Shown here piece by piece: positions 11,014 through 22,403 of a stretch of DNA of 64,000 bases. The DNA lies in the NCBI GenBank assembly GCA_030549495.1, contig JAUIRK010000097.1, positions 1,622,501-1,686,500 on the forward strand, written 5' to 3'. The translations under genes were made by a program, and so were the position numbers. This stretch comes from Nectonema munidae. Taxonomy: Eukaryota; Nematomorpha; Nectonematoida; Nectonematidae. Each line of letters starts with the position of its first letter. Positions within the stretch are counted from its first letter, which is position 1. The notes beneath the pieces were generated by a model, which worked only from the letters and a program-made list of their open reading frames with translations, had not been told where the DNA came from and searched no databases.

Positions 11014-13636
11014 ATGGATCCTTCTTCTTTACAGAATAAGGACCACAAGAGCTTATTCCGTCGAGACGCCCATCTGAATGCTGTGATATCACACGAAGAG
11101 TTTAGGTACCTCGATGTGATCAATGCTAATCCTTCAAGCAGACTAAATTCACGAAAGCTCTTAATATCAAAACAGATCTTTAGAACAGAAGCTTAATTTT
11201 CCAGTCCACTCTTCATAAATCCCTCCAAATAGCCGTCTCTAGCATCTCTGTTCCTATTCCGAATCCCTTAATTGAAACCCTAACCGAAAATTCAGAGTTG
11301 GCTAATCTGGTACTCTCTTGGTGGACAGGGCTGGAGTTTAGATACTCGACATTTTCTTCTCTCCAAGAGTCCTATTTGGTAAGCCTGTATCAGTTCCATG
11401 AGGTTCATAATCGCTTGCAAAACATAATAACCAAGATTCATAACTCTCCGATAGTGATTACATCCGTCGAGATTAGCAGTCAAGTCTCACTTACTTTTTA
11501 CGGAGACCTGGCAATTCTGGAGATTGGTCAAACTCAGATTCCAGGAACTTACAACAGCTTCCTCTCAGTTGAGAGTAGTTTTAATGGATCGTTCTCCGTG
11601 CTTCTGTATTCTCTGATTGCTAATGTGAATTGTAAATATAGAGATTTTTGTTTCTACAAAACTGTGTATGACTACATCCTGACTGGATTTAAGGACATCT
11701 GTGTTTTCAAGGATAAAGTCTCAGATATTGTCAAACAAATTTTACCTGTGACCATAGCTAAAATTTTGAAAGAAAAGGATCCAGTTATTAAATCCGCTTT
11801 TATTAATGAAACACTCATTGAGTCAACTTTACTGAGCTCTCACTTATTGACGTGGATATATCAGTTCCCATTAACTACCGACACTCATGTTCATATTCTC
11901 TTAGAACTAGCAGGACTCTAAAATATTTACCTATCCTGTGGTAGATTTTAAGGAATCGTCTGCCAATATGCTGGACTTAATAAAACCACCTCAGTTCTCT
12001 GATTTTACTTTACACTGGACTATTCGTAATCAGTTCATAAAAACTTTCAAGGAAAGTTACTTCAACCACTTTCATAAACTTCCCCCTTATGAGATAACTG
12101 GCACTCTTCCTCCTTCGTTAGACACTATCTTGTCAAACGGAAAACTATCTCAGTCTGCATTCTCCCATATTGCTCCAGAAGCTTTCTCCAAACTTGTACT
12201 CAAACAGGCCTTCTTGTACGATTTTTCAATCGATTCGAGCGAAATTATTTCGGATAAGTCTATAATACCATCGCGATTCTCCTGGCCACAAGAATACGAC
12301 ACATACGCCTATAAAAACTTCTATTGTCAACGTTCTCCATCTGTATCTCGAGAATCAAAGCGGCTACTAATTAGTTATTTGCAGACATCCCCTTCCACCG
12401 TGAAAGAAATTCTTGACCTTGTGTCTCAGAACGCTCTAGAAGATGAAGATCTTGTCTATGCTATCATCTTCAAAGAAAGGGAGCTTAAGCGAGTCAATGC
12501 AAGAGGGTTTTGCAAAACCTCGTATAATGCCAGAATCTATCAAGTAAGCACGAAAGAAGAACTTATCTGGCTCCATTCTTCCGTTGTTTAGTAATCAAAC
12601 AATGACGCTGGATCGTCTTTCAACTCTCAAAACGCTTACGACACTCACCTCACATTTCACAGAGAGCACCAGTTACTTCGTCTCTTTTGACTGGAGTAAC
12701 TGGTGTCTCTCAATGAGCGGGGAACTTACTAATCCGCTATTCCAGGAACTGGACAACTTATTCAATTTGGAAAACATATATACGACATCTCATCTCATGA
12801 CGATCCGATCTCCGCTTTTGATCATCAACAAGCGCTTCCCTCTACGATCTCTTAATCCAGTTGATCTTGCTTTCTATGCCTACGGCCACCCTTCGTCTCC
12901 CTCTTGGTTTGAGGGGATGAGACAGAAAGGGTGGACGTTGGTTACCTCTTGTCTCTTGGAAATCATACTTTATCGTTGTCGTCTTGGTGGTTCCATTTTG
13001 TGCCAGGGCGACAACCAGATTGTGGTCCTGCCTGCTCATCAGCCTGCATTCCGTCATCGAAACCTCAATGATCAAACCCATGTGATCTCCAACATGATCC
13101 AGCAGCTGCATTCCCTCTGTCCGACCTTAGGAATGCGTCTTAAACCAAACGAGACCTGGTCCTCTTCCATCTTGGAAAGGTGTTTTACTATAAGGGGGCT
13201 CAGACTCCTAATGCTCTCAAGATCGCAAACCGCATTAACATTATCCTCAATGATTTATTCCTCACTACAAACAATCTAATCGGCTCCATATTCTCCAACT
13301 GTGCTTCACTCGCTAATTTCGATACTTCCTCTCATTTCTCATACCTATTTGCTCTAACATTGTCTAGTCTTCACTTGCACCCTATATGTCATTACAACTG
13401 GATTAAAACTAAAAGTTTATGCCTTATCCCTAAGCAATTAGGTGGCCTGAATTCACTCCTCTATCCCTATTTTACCACTAAAGGGGTGGTAGATCCGCTG
13501 TCATCCTTTATATCCTTTTCGCTTTACTGTAAACTTATTTCTCCCACTCTCTATGCCATGATATATCCCTTTCTCTGCCCAAAGATCGCCCCGGGAACCA
13601 ATCTGGTAAAACTCCTCAAAGACCCTTATGCATTAA
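11014..13636 (+). pseudogene. endogenous mononegavirus L (polymerase), first part
   Basis: This is a genome-integrated copy of the large (L) protein gene of a non-segmented negative-strand RNA virus, which in the virus encodes RNA polymerase and mRNA capping. The order of motifs identifies it: motif A with FDW near 12686, motif B with EGMRQKGW at 12911-12934, and motif C as QGDNQ at 13004-13018. The frame pieces are 11014-11196, 11298-11921, 11938-12591, 12584-13279 and 13180-13636, with breaks near 11180, 11925, 12578 and 13185, so no intact protein can be made. It begins at what looks like the viral start codon after a very short leader, suggesting integration of an L mRNA. It is less AT-rich than its surroundings. 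It is rhabdovirus-like; the family is not resolved. Confidence 0.88.
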
Positions 13637-13909
13637 CCCTCGCATGGCCGCTGCGGCCCTTGACTAATAAAGAAACGTTAAATGAGTCCCATATCCACTG
13701 TTTACTTCAGCTTAGGGACTCTGAAAACTTCATTCAGATGGTTTATCATAGTTTTTTGGAAAAATTGGGACAAATCGTTTGAAATATTATTTTTAAATAC
13801 GCGTGCTTTTTACATAGTGAAACTTACCTATTTCGACATGAAAACAAATAGTGTATTTAAAAGTTTTATTTCAATAAAACACACTTTTTATTCAATTTTT
13901 GAATTAAAA

Positions 13910-14918
13910 TTATGGAAAACAGCTTAGGCAAACTTTCTTTGCGTGCTTGTTGCAGACATTTTGATGACACTTGTCGTATGTTTGGAAAATTCTACTTTTA
14001 CAGTTGTAAGAAAAACAAGTCTTTCTTTTTAGACTTTCTGAGGAAGAATCACTTTGTTCTTTTACAAAACCATAGGATTGTAGTATGCGTCTTACTTCTT
14101 GAGGTATTTGATTGCTCTGTACTTTTCATTGATGTTTCTGCAAGACTGAATGCTAATCTGCGCAAAACTTGTTTTCTGCCGCCTTCTTTCGAATCATATT
14201 CATCAGGACAATCCGCTCTCATAATAATATAAGTGTTGAGTCCAGCCATATCGAAATAATTTGAAAATATTGCCATTGGCCCTCTGAAGTTTGTTCGATA
14301 TGTAGAATACATGTTCACCATTTGATTCGCTTTATCGACCCCACACTTATACTTGTTGTATGTAAGCATAGATTTCGGTTTATTTTTCGAGCCCATAAAC
14401 TGAATATTTGAGTAGACATTACATAAACAGCTTTGAAATTATGAGAGGCGTGTCTGGTTGGAACGTAAGCGATCAAGCTTGCAGTTTCTGTGAAGAGCGT
14501 AAAAGATTCGCATTCTTTCATTTTTCTTTTTTTCAAATTTTGTTTCTTCATTGCAGGAGGGATAAATCTTCTCATCTCTGTGCATGTACCCACTACCGAC
14601 CATGATTTACTTTTACCCCAAACGCACAGATCATGGGACATGAAAAATCGATCGACGACAATCCCAGCACCCCTAGGAAGTTTTGCATTTTCGCATAATC
14701 TTGTCACGATTGCCTCACCACCAAAATAGTTTTCTTGTGAATGTGAAGAATAATATATCTCAGGTGAAAGAACATAAAAACTCCATGCATCGTTCAAATG
14801 GTAGAACTTTATCCCTAACTTCCCTGGTTTACTGGGGTCATATATTCTAATAGGACAGTTTCCACGGTATTTTAGCAATTGTTCATCTACACAAACATAA
14901 TCTTTGACGTTCCAATAT
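13910..14918 (-). pseudogene. piggyBac-1 transposase, exon 2 (catalytic core)
   Basis: The exon starts after a TTTCAG acceptor (14919-14925) and joins exon 1 in matching phase (phase 2). It carries the three acidic residues of the family in order: Asp-Glu in CVDEQLLKY near 14890, Asp in VVDRFF near 14640, and Asp in KCGVDKANQM near 14335. After these comes the Cys/His-rich C-terminal finger (RKTC..NC..C..C..H..C..C) ending at the stop at 13910-13912. Frameshifts near 14410 and 14050 break the frame. The KPGKLGIKFY stretch near 14830 is another family mark. The protein would cut and paste the element at TTAA sites; this copy is inactive. Confidence 0.85.
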
Positions 14919-14937
14919 CTGAAACATAATTAGAGTA

Positions 14938-15380
14938 ATGAAAAAGACTGGTACACAGACGTATACACACACATGTACACACGTACGTATATACACACAC
15001 ATGCATACATACATACACACATCACACACACGAAGATACATACACACACACATGCACAGACGTACATACACACATCACACACACGAACATACATACACAT
15101 GCACAGACGTACATACATACACACACAAGCACATATATACACACAACGTACACAGATACACACACATGCATACATACACACATGCACAGACGTACATACA
15201 CACACACACATGCACAGACGTACATACACACACACACATGCACAGACGTACATACATACACACACAAGCACATATATACACACAACGTACACAGATACAC
15301 ACACATACATACATACACACGCATGCACATACACACACATTGCACATACATACACAGATACACATACACATATGTACCAC
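14938..15380. repeat. CA/TACA microsatellite with higher-order units
   Basis: About 440 bases are built from ACACACA, TACATACA and CACGTAC-type words. Units such as GCACAGACGTACATACA recur every few dozen bases, showing higher-order duplication. It lies in the piggyBac-1 intron. Open frames through it on both strands are low-complexity and are not genes. A 24-base piece near 15336-15359 recurs at 18432-18455, right of the nested MULE. Confidence 0.9.
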
Positions 15381-15654
15381 ACGGTAAACGGAGAAGGATT
15401 GGCGAAGGAGAAGCATTGGCGATTTTTCTTTTTTTTGATGTTGCCGCAAACTTGTTCATGTGCACTGCCACTATCACACAATTCTTTTTTTTCCTCATCA
15501 CTTTTCTTGCTCGCTCTCACGATAAAACACTTTGCTTGCGCATATGGTTATCATTCATTCGTTTTCTCTCATACTACTATTTATTTTGTAAATCTTCATT
15601 ATTTTTCTAATCATTTTACTTCTATACTTTTTTTTATTCAATACAGTTATTAAG

Positions 15655-17611
15655 ATGTATATTGATGGATATAATTATTTAAAAAAAAAGGGAGTATTTG
15701 AAGACTGTTCACTATTACTGTACGAGACCCTCTTGCTCAGGTTTGTCTTTTTTCTTATTTTTTGAATTCAATTTAATTAATTTTAAATAGACTGTCTTGA
15801 TTTTTACACTTTTACTTTTTTAAAATTAGAAATCAAATTTTTACACAGACTTGTTTAAAATTTTTAAACCTTGACAAAAGGGCTGGAGGCTCGTAAGGCA
15901 ATGGAAATGATTGTTCCAAGTTCAAGCCTTGCCTCTGCCGAAAACTCATAGCTTGATGTGAGCGGTGCTTCTGCGCTTTATCAATGAAAATACCACACCA
16001 CCTTTAAACCTTTTCTGACAGATTAGATAGATACTTTGCAAAAAATAATTTCTTTATAAAATTTTCAAAGGTAATTATAGAGCAAGTTGTATGTCGAATA
16101 CTATCTATATATGCTTATTATTGCAAATAATGATATTTTTTGTTAACATATAAACATTTTTTTTATAGGTAGGATTATATATCAGAAAAATCCCGCTTCA
16201 CCACTGAAGGTTGTTTCACACAACCATGACAAAATTAGTGAAAGAATATTAGAATTTAATAAAAATATAAAAGAAGAAGCAAGGTTCTCAATGAAGGCAC
16301 CTAGTCATATTTATCAGTAAGTTTTTTTAGTAAAAAATGTTTTATAATAAAAATAATCTTTTAGGGATAATTTATCGATATTGTCTCAAAGTGATAGAGA
16401 GGGTATGTTTTCTAAACAAACTATTCTACGTAGAATACGGTATAACGAGAAAAGAATTCAACCTCCAAAGTTGATAAATTTTGACATACAGGAAAACTAT
16501 CACAAAGTAAATGGGGCACCTTTTTTACAAGTCGACAGACTTATTCCAACAAATAAAAGACTGATAGTATTTTATGGAAAGGTTTTAACTTATTTAAAAC
16601 AAGTAAGCAATATTGAAAATATCTACATTGATGGAACGTTTAAAAAAACTCCAAATATGTTTCATCAAATTATAACTATTCATACATTCCATAATAAAAT
16701 TCAACTTCCAATACTCTACTCTCTTGCGTGTGATAAGTAAGAAGATACCTACAGGTTTTTATAATTAATTAAAAATTTTTGTTTTTATTGTAAAATTTTA
16801 GAGAAATTTATCAAGTTTTAAAAGTCAATAAAAACAATTACATCTGATTTTGAAAGCGCAATCATATCTTCAAACAAAAAAGTTTGGCACATATAATGTT
16901 TATATATATGTATATATATTATAATATTTTTAATACTTCAGGAATTTCCAAATGCAAAATTCACAGGATGTTATTTTCATTTTTCGCAAAGCATTTATAG
17001 AAAAATAAAATTTCTTGGTTTCGGCCGACTATATTCAACAAGTGAATCCTTTCGTAAATGTGTTAGATTTGTCCTTGCACTTGCTTTTCTTCCACCTTTA
17101 CAAGTATATTTTTTTGTAAATACTTTTCTATCATTAATTGCATCTTTTTTTTTTAGGTAAAAGTAGTTTATAGAAAAATAAAAAACTTGATGAATCCATT
17201 CAATATTGAGCAATTTCACTCTTATTTTGAAAATACTTGGCTTCGAGATATATATTCATGGAATGTATATAATAGAAAGGTGAGGACCAACAATCATTGT
17301 GAAGGTTTTCACAACAGGTTAAATAACTTTACAGTTTTATCTAATTTAGATTTTTAATATATATTTTTTTTAGTTTGAAATCTTGTCTCCCCAACGAAAA
17401 AACTAATGTTTGGGAGGTTTTTTCATTTTTTATGAAGTCGGAAGAAAAAATATGGAAAGACATGGCCGAAATTGAAAGCGTAGATTCTGGATATTGTTGG
17501 AGTGGTGGAAATAAAAAGAAGAGAGAAGAAAAGGAAAGACTGTTGGAAAGAATATATGAAGAATTCAACGAGAATGAAAACCATCTTTTCTTCATATGTT
17601 TGTCCTCCTAA
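15655..17611 (+). pseudogene. MULE-2 transposase, FLYWCH finger plus DDE core, 7 exons
   Basis: Exons read from splice sites and phase are 15655-15740, 16169-16316, 16365-16736, 16802-about 16885, 16942-17103, 17157-17317 and 17374-17611. The first two make a FLYWCH-type finger (HYYC..C..GRI then a HNHD pair). The DDE core follows: IYIDGTF near 16625, SDFESA near 16848, FPNAKFTGCYFH near 16945, and TNNHCEGFH near 17300. All three acidic residues are therefore kept. Breaks are seen in the A-run near 15682 and between the EIYQVL and SDFES stretches. Intron-rich MULE genes of this kind occur in animals. It is probably inactive, but better preserved than its neighbours. Confidence 0.78.
15881..16017 (+). 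mobile_element. tRNA-derived SINE, family 1
   Basis: A head with a box-B-like word (AAGTTCAAGCC) is followed by the family tail CATAGCTTGATGTGAGCGG and TCAATGAAAATACC. Related copies lie at 28112-28272, 47990-48125, 61385-61530 and, reversed, at 45270-45425. Confidence 0.55.
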
Positions 17612-18599
17612 AAACCTTAATTATGAAGAAACACAAAACGAATATACATTGGATTTTTCTGGAAGAACCTCTTTTAATATTTCTTCTATTTTAAATTGAT
17701 TTTTACATTTTGTGCTTAATTTTATTTTATTGATACTTAAATAGATATATATTTTTATGTTCATTTTTTTTATAATTATTTTAATAACAAAATATTTATG
17801 AAAATAGTTTTGAATAAACAAAAATCTTTTCAAATTGCATAGTTTTTCCATTTTTAATACTTTAAAATTTAATTGAAATAATTTAATTTTAATATTCAAA
17901 ATTTTTCTATTTTTATTTTATAATATAAAATTTTGGACAATTTTAAGTAACGTAGGCTCGTTTAAGAAAAAATTTTCATAAAAATTCTAGAATTTAGTAT
18001 AATAATTTGGGTAAAAACGTAATAAAGCACAAATTTTTTAAACCTGTAGTTGATTTTTTTAGAAAGATATAGAAGTTGAATTTTTTTGTAGATATTATTG
18101 ATTAAAAAAAAATTATCGTTTAAAATTTTTATATAGGGGTAAACGTTAAAAAAAACTTTTTTCAGTTTTGTGTAATATTTACTTCAAATTAATATTCAGT
18201 GTAATATTCAGTTTTTGTTATTTAATAGTTACAATTTTACATCTAAAATCCTGATAATCAAAAGTTTCATGTGGAGCAGTAACAGTTATAGCATTATTCA
18301 TGTGCTACAAAGTGATGAAGAAAAAAAGATAATGAGATGGTGGCTAATGTAGATAAGAAGCAAGGCGGCAACATCAAAAAATTTTAAAAACGCCAACGCT
18401 TCTCCTTCGCCAATGCTTCTCCTAGAACCCACACATTGCACATACATACACAGACGCGCGCACACACACACACGAAACAATACACTCTACACACAAAGAA
18501 AGACATTTACTAATAACAGACAACTCAAAAACTCTATCACCATTTTACAGGCAGGCAAACTATGAAAGCCAAATATGCATACCAAAAAAAAAGAATTAC

Positions 18600-19061
18600 T
18601 TGTGGAAAACTTTGAAAAAATGATCGTTTAGGAGACGTAATGCCTTTATTCTATCAGAAGAAGTATCTCTTACTAATGGATCATCGAATCGAATAAATCG
18701 AGTACAATACTTTATTTCATCTTTGGACAAACCAAGCCGGTACAATGAAGCAAAATATCCAAGAAGTACATCAATAGTAAAACTTGAAGAAAATTTGCTG
18801 ATTTGGATCCATAAATTGCACCTTATACTTCATATAATTCTGCATCTTTGTGAAAATTTCAGTTAGAAGTTCCGTAGTGAAAAAAAGGCTCCAAATTTTT
18901 TCTGGAGATGATAGTCTTTTAGATTGATTTTTGGAACCCGGAGGTACTCTCGAAACATTGCGTAAATTTATGCTTCGGCTTCTACCTCCACTTGATGTAG
19001 GGAGACTTTCCTTAGTGAAATATATGACGCCACTCTTCGAGATCAAGTCTTCAGAAGTCAT
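18600..19061 (-). pseudogene. piggyBac-1 transposase, exon 1 (N-terminal region)
   Basis: The exon encodes a piggyBac N-terminal segment with an ISKSG motif near its start, a W-x-x-FFTTELL helix, and then a GYFASLYRLGLSKDE segment. It reads to a GTAATT donor at 18599. A frame change lies near 18780, between the two recognisable halves. Its phase matches exon 2, so one intron of 3.68 kb (14919-18599) separates them, enlarged by the MULE inside it. The true start codon was not found; it may lie right of 19061. Confidence 0.72.
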
Positions 19062-19284
19062 GAGGTATCAAAACTTGGTGCAGGAAGAATTGGATGAATC
19101 TTGTGATTAGAAAACAAAAACAATTGGCTGGTGGAATCGTAATTTTCCGCGGCTTGTATTTGAATGTCAAGCAAGTAAGAGATACAGATGCACTTTTAGA
19201 GAAATCAAATCAAAAAATTGAAATTGTTGAGGCTTTCAAGGTTAGACGAATGAAAAAATTAGGTTTATTTGACCCAAGCGACGT

Positions 19285-19400
19285 AAATATAAACATATAA
19301 GTTATACGACACTGGTGAGGTGGATGAAAACACATAAGTTTATTCGGCACCAGTAACGTAAATGTAAACACAATTTTATTCGGAACTCATGGTGTAAACA
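19285..19400. repeat. minisatellite, about 45-base units
   Basis: Three imperfect units contain TTTATTCGGCACCAGTAACG-like and GTAAACACA words. They lie in the right part of piggyBac-1. Confidence 0.6.
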
Positions 19401-19542
19401 CGTGCCAGCATGCAAGCACGTATACACACACAACACAGTTTTCTCATTGTATTTGAAATGTTTGGAGCTTTCAAGGTTATGATGAATCTTGAAGTTATTT
19501 ATTATTATTCTTCATTTGAAGTGAACCTTATCTACGACACGT

Positions 19543-19608
19543 ATTTGTCGTTATTATACTTTGCATCTTTTTTGCGTATTTGTCGTTATTATACTTTGCA
19601 TCTTTTTT
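19543..19608. repeat. perfect tandem duplication, about 33 bases
   Basis: CGTATTTGTCGTTATTATAC followed by TTTGCATCTTTTTTG occurs twice head to tail, with no visible difference, indicating a recent duplication. Confidence 0.75.
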
Positions 19609-20024
19609 GAACTTGTCTGTTATTTTTATTTTTCAAAATGTTTGTTTTGTGGATGATCGGAAGTGAACACAATGTTCTAAACTCTTTACCTTACTAATTA
19701 CTTTAGGTAATTACAAAGATGTTATATGACCTAACATTTTATTACTGATGTTTTCCAAATTGAGAAGTATAAGTGAAAGAATTAAAATTTATTGAGAATT
19801 GAAAACATCAAAAGTTAGATGGCGTTAAGAAAACAAGAAAGCCTAACATCACTATTTCTTGGCTTTTTCACTATGAAAGCTTATGGAAAATTTGGAAAAC
19901 ATTTAAAAAGCCATTGTGTACTTTAGTGTAAATTTTTTATATTTTTTTTCAAGAAAATTGAAAATGGACCTCCGCGGCCCTCTTTCACCATCTAAGGTAA
20001 TAAAATTTTCCAACCATGCGAGGG

Positions 20025-21719
20025 TTAAATATACACACCCTCGAGGACATTGAACTGATTATGAGAGGTGTAATCAGAAAAAAATCCAAGGTATTGTCAA
20101 AAATCCTTTCTTAGTTCAATTGTTTTGTGCGGCTACAGATTCGACGGAGGCCAGCTTAGTGTCAGATTTAACTCAATCCAACCCTTATAATGCACGCCTT
20201 TATAATAAGGTGTACACTTTATCAAACGTGGCTTTGATCGAGAGTCTGCTGTCAAAATTTAATTCTTCTATATCTGTCCGCATACTCCTGTCTCATGATT
20301 CAACTCCACTCCAGGCTTCGATATTCATTCAAATTGTGTCTAAGTATAATAAGCTAGTTTTACAGACCCTTCATGAAAAGTTGTCCTCTGACCCCGCTCA
20401 TCTTCCTCCAATCTATCTCAATTATCAAGGTGAACCATGTAGTTACCTTATTGCAGATTTTCTTAGAAATCAATAATGGGAACGGAAGACAACCGGAGTG
20501 ACAATGCCTTGCTTTCCGGAGCAAGTGAAGTTTCACATCACTCCACCTGCTAATCTCTGCCCCAGCAATTTTATGCTCATAGACGTCCATCCTGGTGTCA
20601 ATCGACATCTGTGAAGAGGACCTCTTCTTCCATACATGGGATCTCGCACGGGTTGAAATACAAGTCTGGGGCACTAGAATTAATATCAACAGATTCGTCT
20701 ATTCATACACTCCAAGATTTGCTCACGCTCAAGTCCTGGCTCCCACAAGTAAACCCCGATATCCCTAACACCCTGGCTCTTTTAGATATTTTGCTTGCCG
20801 AAAAGACAGACATTCCTGTTGAAGCTCTCACTGATTTCACCGGCCGGATTGTAGGTGGATCCCTAACTCACAGGTTGAATGACCCCCTGCATGGACTTAT
20901 GAATTTCAGCACTTACGCATCTATCACAACAGACTGTCTCTTGGACTACAAGCAAGGTGGGGAAAACTTTACAATCTGCTTCCAAAGTTTGATGTTGAAC
21001 GCCTTGAAGAATGCAGAACTCTTACTGTCCGCAGACCCTAATCTGATCCTTAAGCCTGTTATAGAGTTTGCATGCCCTACCTGCCCCCTGCTCTAGAGGA
21101 AACTTTATATGACCTCTCATCTCCTCCTACATATTCTCCCGTCATAGCATTTCCCAAACTCAATACTCTGTATAAAAAATCCAGAGTATTCAATATAGTC
21201 AAAACTGATGATACTTCTGTCACCCATCAGATCAATGCACTATATGGCTTTAAGTGGGGGACATACTTATTCAAGAATTCCATCATTGCAACGTGCGCTG
21301 AATCGGAAGACGAAGCCTTCATTAACAAGCCAACCTTCGTAGATGTCTCTACGTTTGGAAAATGCAGTCCTTCGTTACTATTAAAGTATTTGGTCTTTAA
21401 GCTCTTAATGTCTCGTGATTTTGATGAAATTGTATTGAGAACAGACTTCCAAAAAGCCGCATTGTTGCCGGGCTTCCGATCTCGAATTCTTACAATGTCT
21501 ACCTGTATGGCACGTTATCTCAAGCAATCAGTGACAAATCCTTTAGTTCGAGTTATAGAGTCGCGATTCGAATCTTTGTATTCTCGCCTCGTCTCATTAG
21601 TCAACCGTCCTACTGCAGTTTATTCGATGTGTGTATACTTGCCACATGAGTCCTCAGACCAGTCTCTTTCTCTTGCAACCAAGAAATTTAAAAAATTATC
21701 AAAGTTGCATATGATGTAG
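20025..21719 (+). pseudogene. endogenous mononegavirus L, second part
   Basis: This continues the viral L sequence right of the piggyBac insertion. The frame pieces are 20025-20100, about 20099-20476, about 20480-20610, 20611-21096 and 21072-21719, with breaks near 20100, 20480, 20610 and 21080. It starts just after the polymerase palm, includes the AATDSTE block near 20130, then the capping (polyribonucleotidyltransferase) domain with its His-Arg pair at 20869-20874 (THR), then the connector region. It stops at 21719 before any methyltransferase domain, so the last quarter of a normal L of about 2,000 residues is missing. It runs straight into a dispersed host repeat. Confidence 0.85.
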
Positions 21720-21855
21720 GAAAAGTTTGATAGACAATATGAAATTTATATTCTTTAATAAAAAAGAAAGGCACTTACAGATACTACTTGTTGTGCGCTA
21801 GTTTTTTTTAGAAAAGCACATGTTTGACTTCTTTTTTTGCAAAATCTTTCGAAAA
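21143..21855 (+). repeat. EVE repeat unit, sense copy 1
   Basis: This is the left arm of the triplication. It includes the last part of the viral L sequence (to 21719) and about 135 bases of host repeat. It is nearly identical to 22404-23115 and is followed at once by its own reverse complement. Confidence 0.85.
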
Positions 21856-21864
21856 TCATGAAAT

Positions 21865-22403
21865 TATTTCAAAGATTTTTGTGCTATCAAACATGCTTTT
21901 CTGTAACTAGCGCATATGCCTTTTTTTATTAAAGAATATAAATTTCATTTTATCTATCAAACTTTCCTTGAAGAATATAACTTTGATAATTTTTAAATTT
22001 CTTGGTTGCAAGAGAGGTGGCAAGTATACCATCGACAAAGTAGACGGTTGACTATCGAGACGAGGCGAGAATACAAAGATACTGAATCGCGACTCGACTT
22101 CGAACTAAAAAGATTTGTCACTGATTTGCCTTACATATCGAAAGCCATGTAGATTGAGATCGGAGTCGGATTGCACGTGGCTTTTTGGAAGTCTCGTTTC
22201 AATAGCTAATTTCATCAAAATACGAGACATTGCATTTTAAAGACCAAATATTTTAATAGTAATTTAAAGGACTGCATTCAAACGTAGAGACATCTGTACG
22301 AAGGCCGGCTTACACGAAGATTCAGCATGCACACGGAATTCTGTAAAAAAATTTTTGTCCCCCACTCTAGCTATAGTGCTGATTGATCTGATGGGGCGAC
22401 AAG
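21865..22403 (-). pseudogene. EVE repeat unit, antisense copy (decayed)
   Basis: The reverse complement of roughly 21208-21850 starts at a turn near 21858 and runs to about 22400. Blocks such as GAGACGAGGCGAGAATACAA mark the match. It is clearly more diverged than the two sense copies, with many small indels and substitutions. Together with either sense copy it could form a hairpin of about 500-650 base pairs. Confidence 0.82.

Larger units (their letters stand above)
15390..18422 (+). mobile_element. MULE element nested in piggyBac-1
   Basis: Long inverted repeats bound it: about 15390-15510 on the left and 18300-18422 on the right. Both contain GGCGAAGGAGAAGC and GCGGCAACATC (or complements) in mirrored order. 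Long terminal repeats are usual for Mutator-like elements. The element holds a multi-exon transposase gene and a SINE (15881-16017). No clean 8-11 base target duplication could be read, because it landed in microsatellite DNA. Its insertion must post-date the piggyBac that contains it. Confidence 0.78.
13633..20028 (-). mobile_element. piggyBac element 1, inserted in the viral L copy
   Basis: The ends are CCCTCGCATGG at 13637-13647 and its exact reverse complement at 20014-20024, each bordered by TTAA (13633-13636 and 20025-20028), the target duplicated by piggyBac. A GCGGCCCT motif recurs near both ends. The viral reading frame left of 13636 carries on in frame right of 20025, which confirms the boundaries. 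The transposase gene runs on the minus strand in two exons, and its intron holds a microsatellite and a whole MULE. Without the MULE the element would be about 3.4 kb. At least two frameshifts in exon 2 make it non-autonomous now. Confidence 0.88.

Noticed and set aside
12842..13111. Minus-strand frame opposite the viral polymerase region
   Set aside because: Shadow of the viral sense frame that carries polymerase motifs B and C.
13637..13782. Open frame continuing the viral L sequence for 48 codons
   Set aside because: It lies beyond the TTAA and terminal repeat of piggyBac-1, and the viral frame resumes at 20025 instead, so it is chance read-through into the transposon.
14938..15653. Several long open frames on both strands
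   Set aside because: They are translations of a CA/TACA microsatellite (Thr/His or Cys/Val repeats), not genes.
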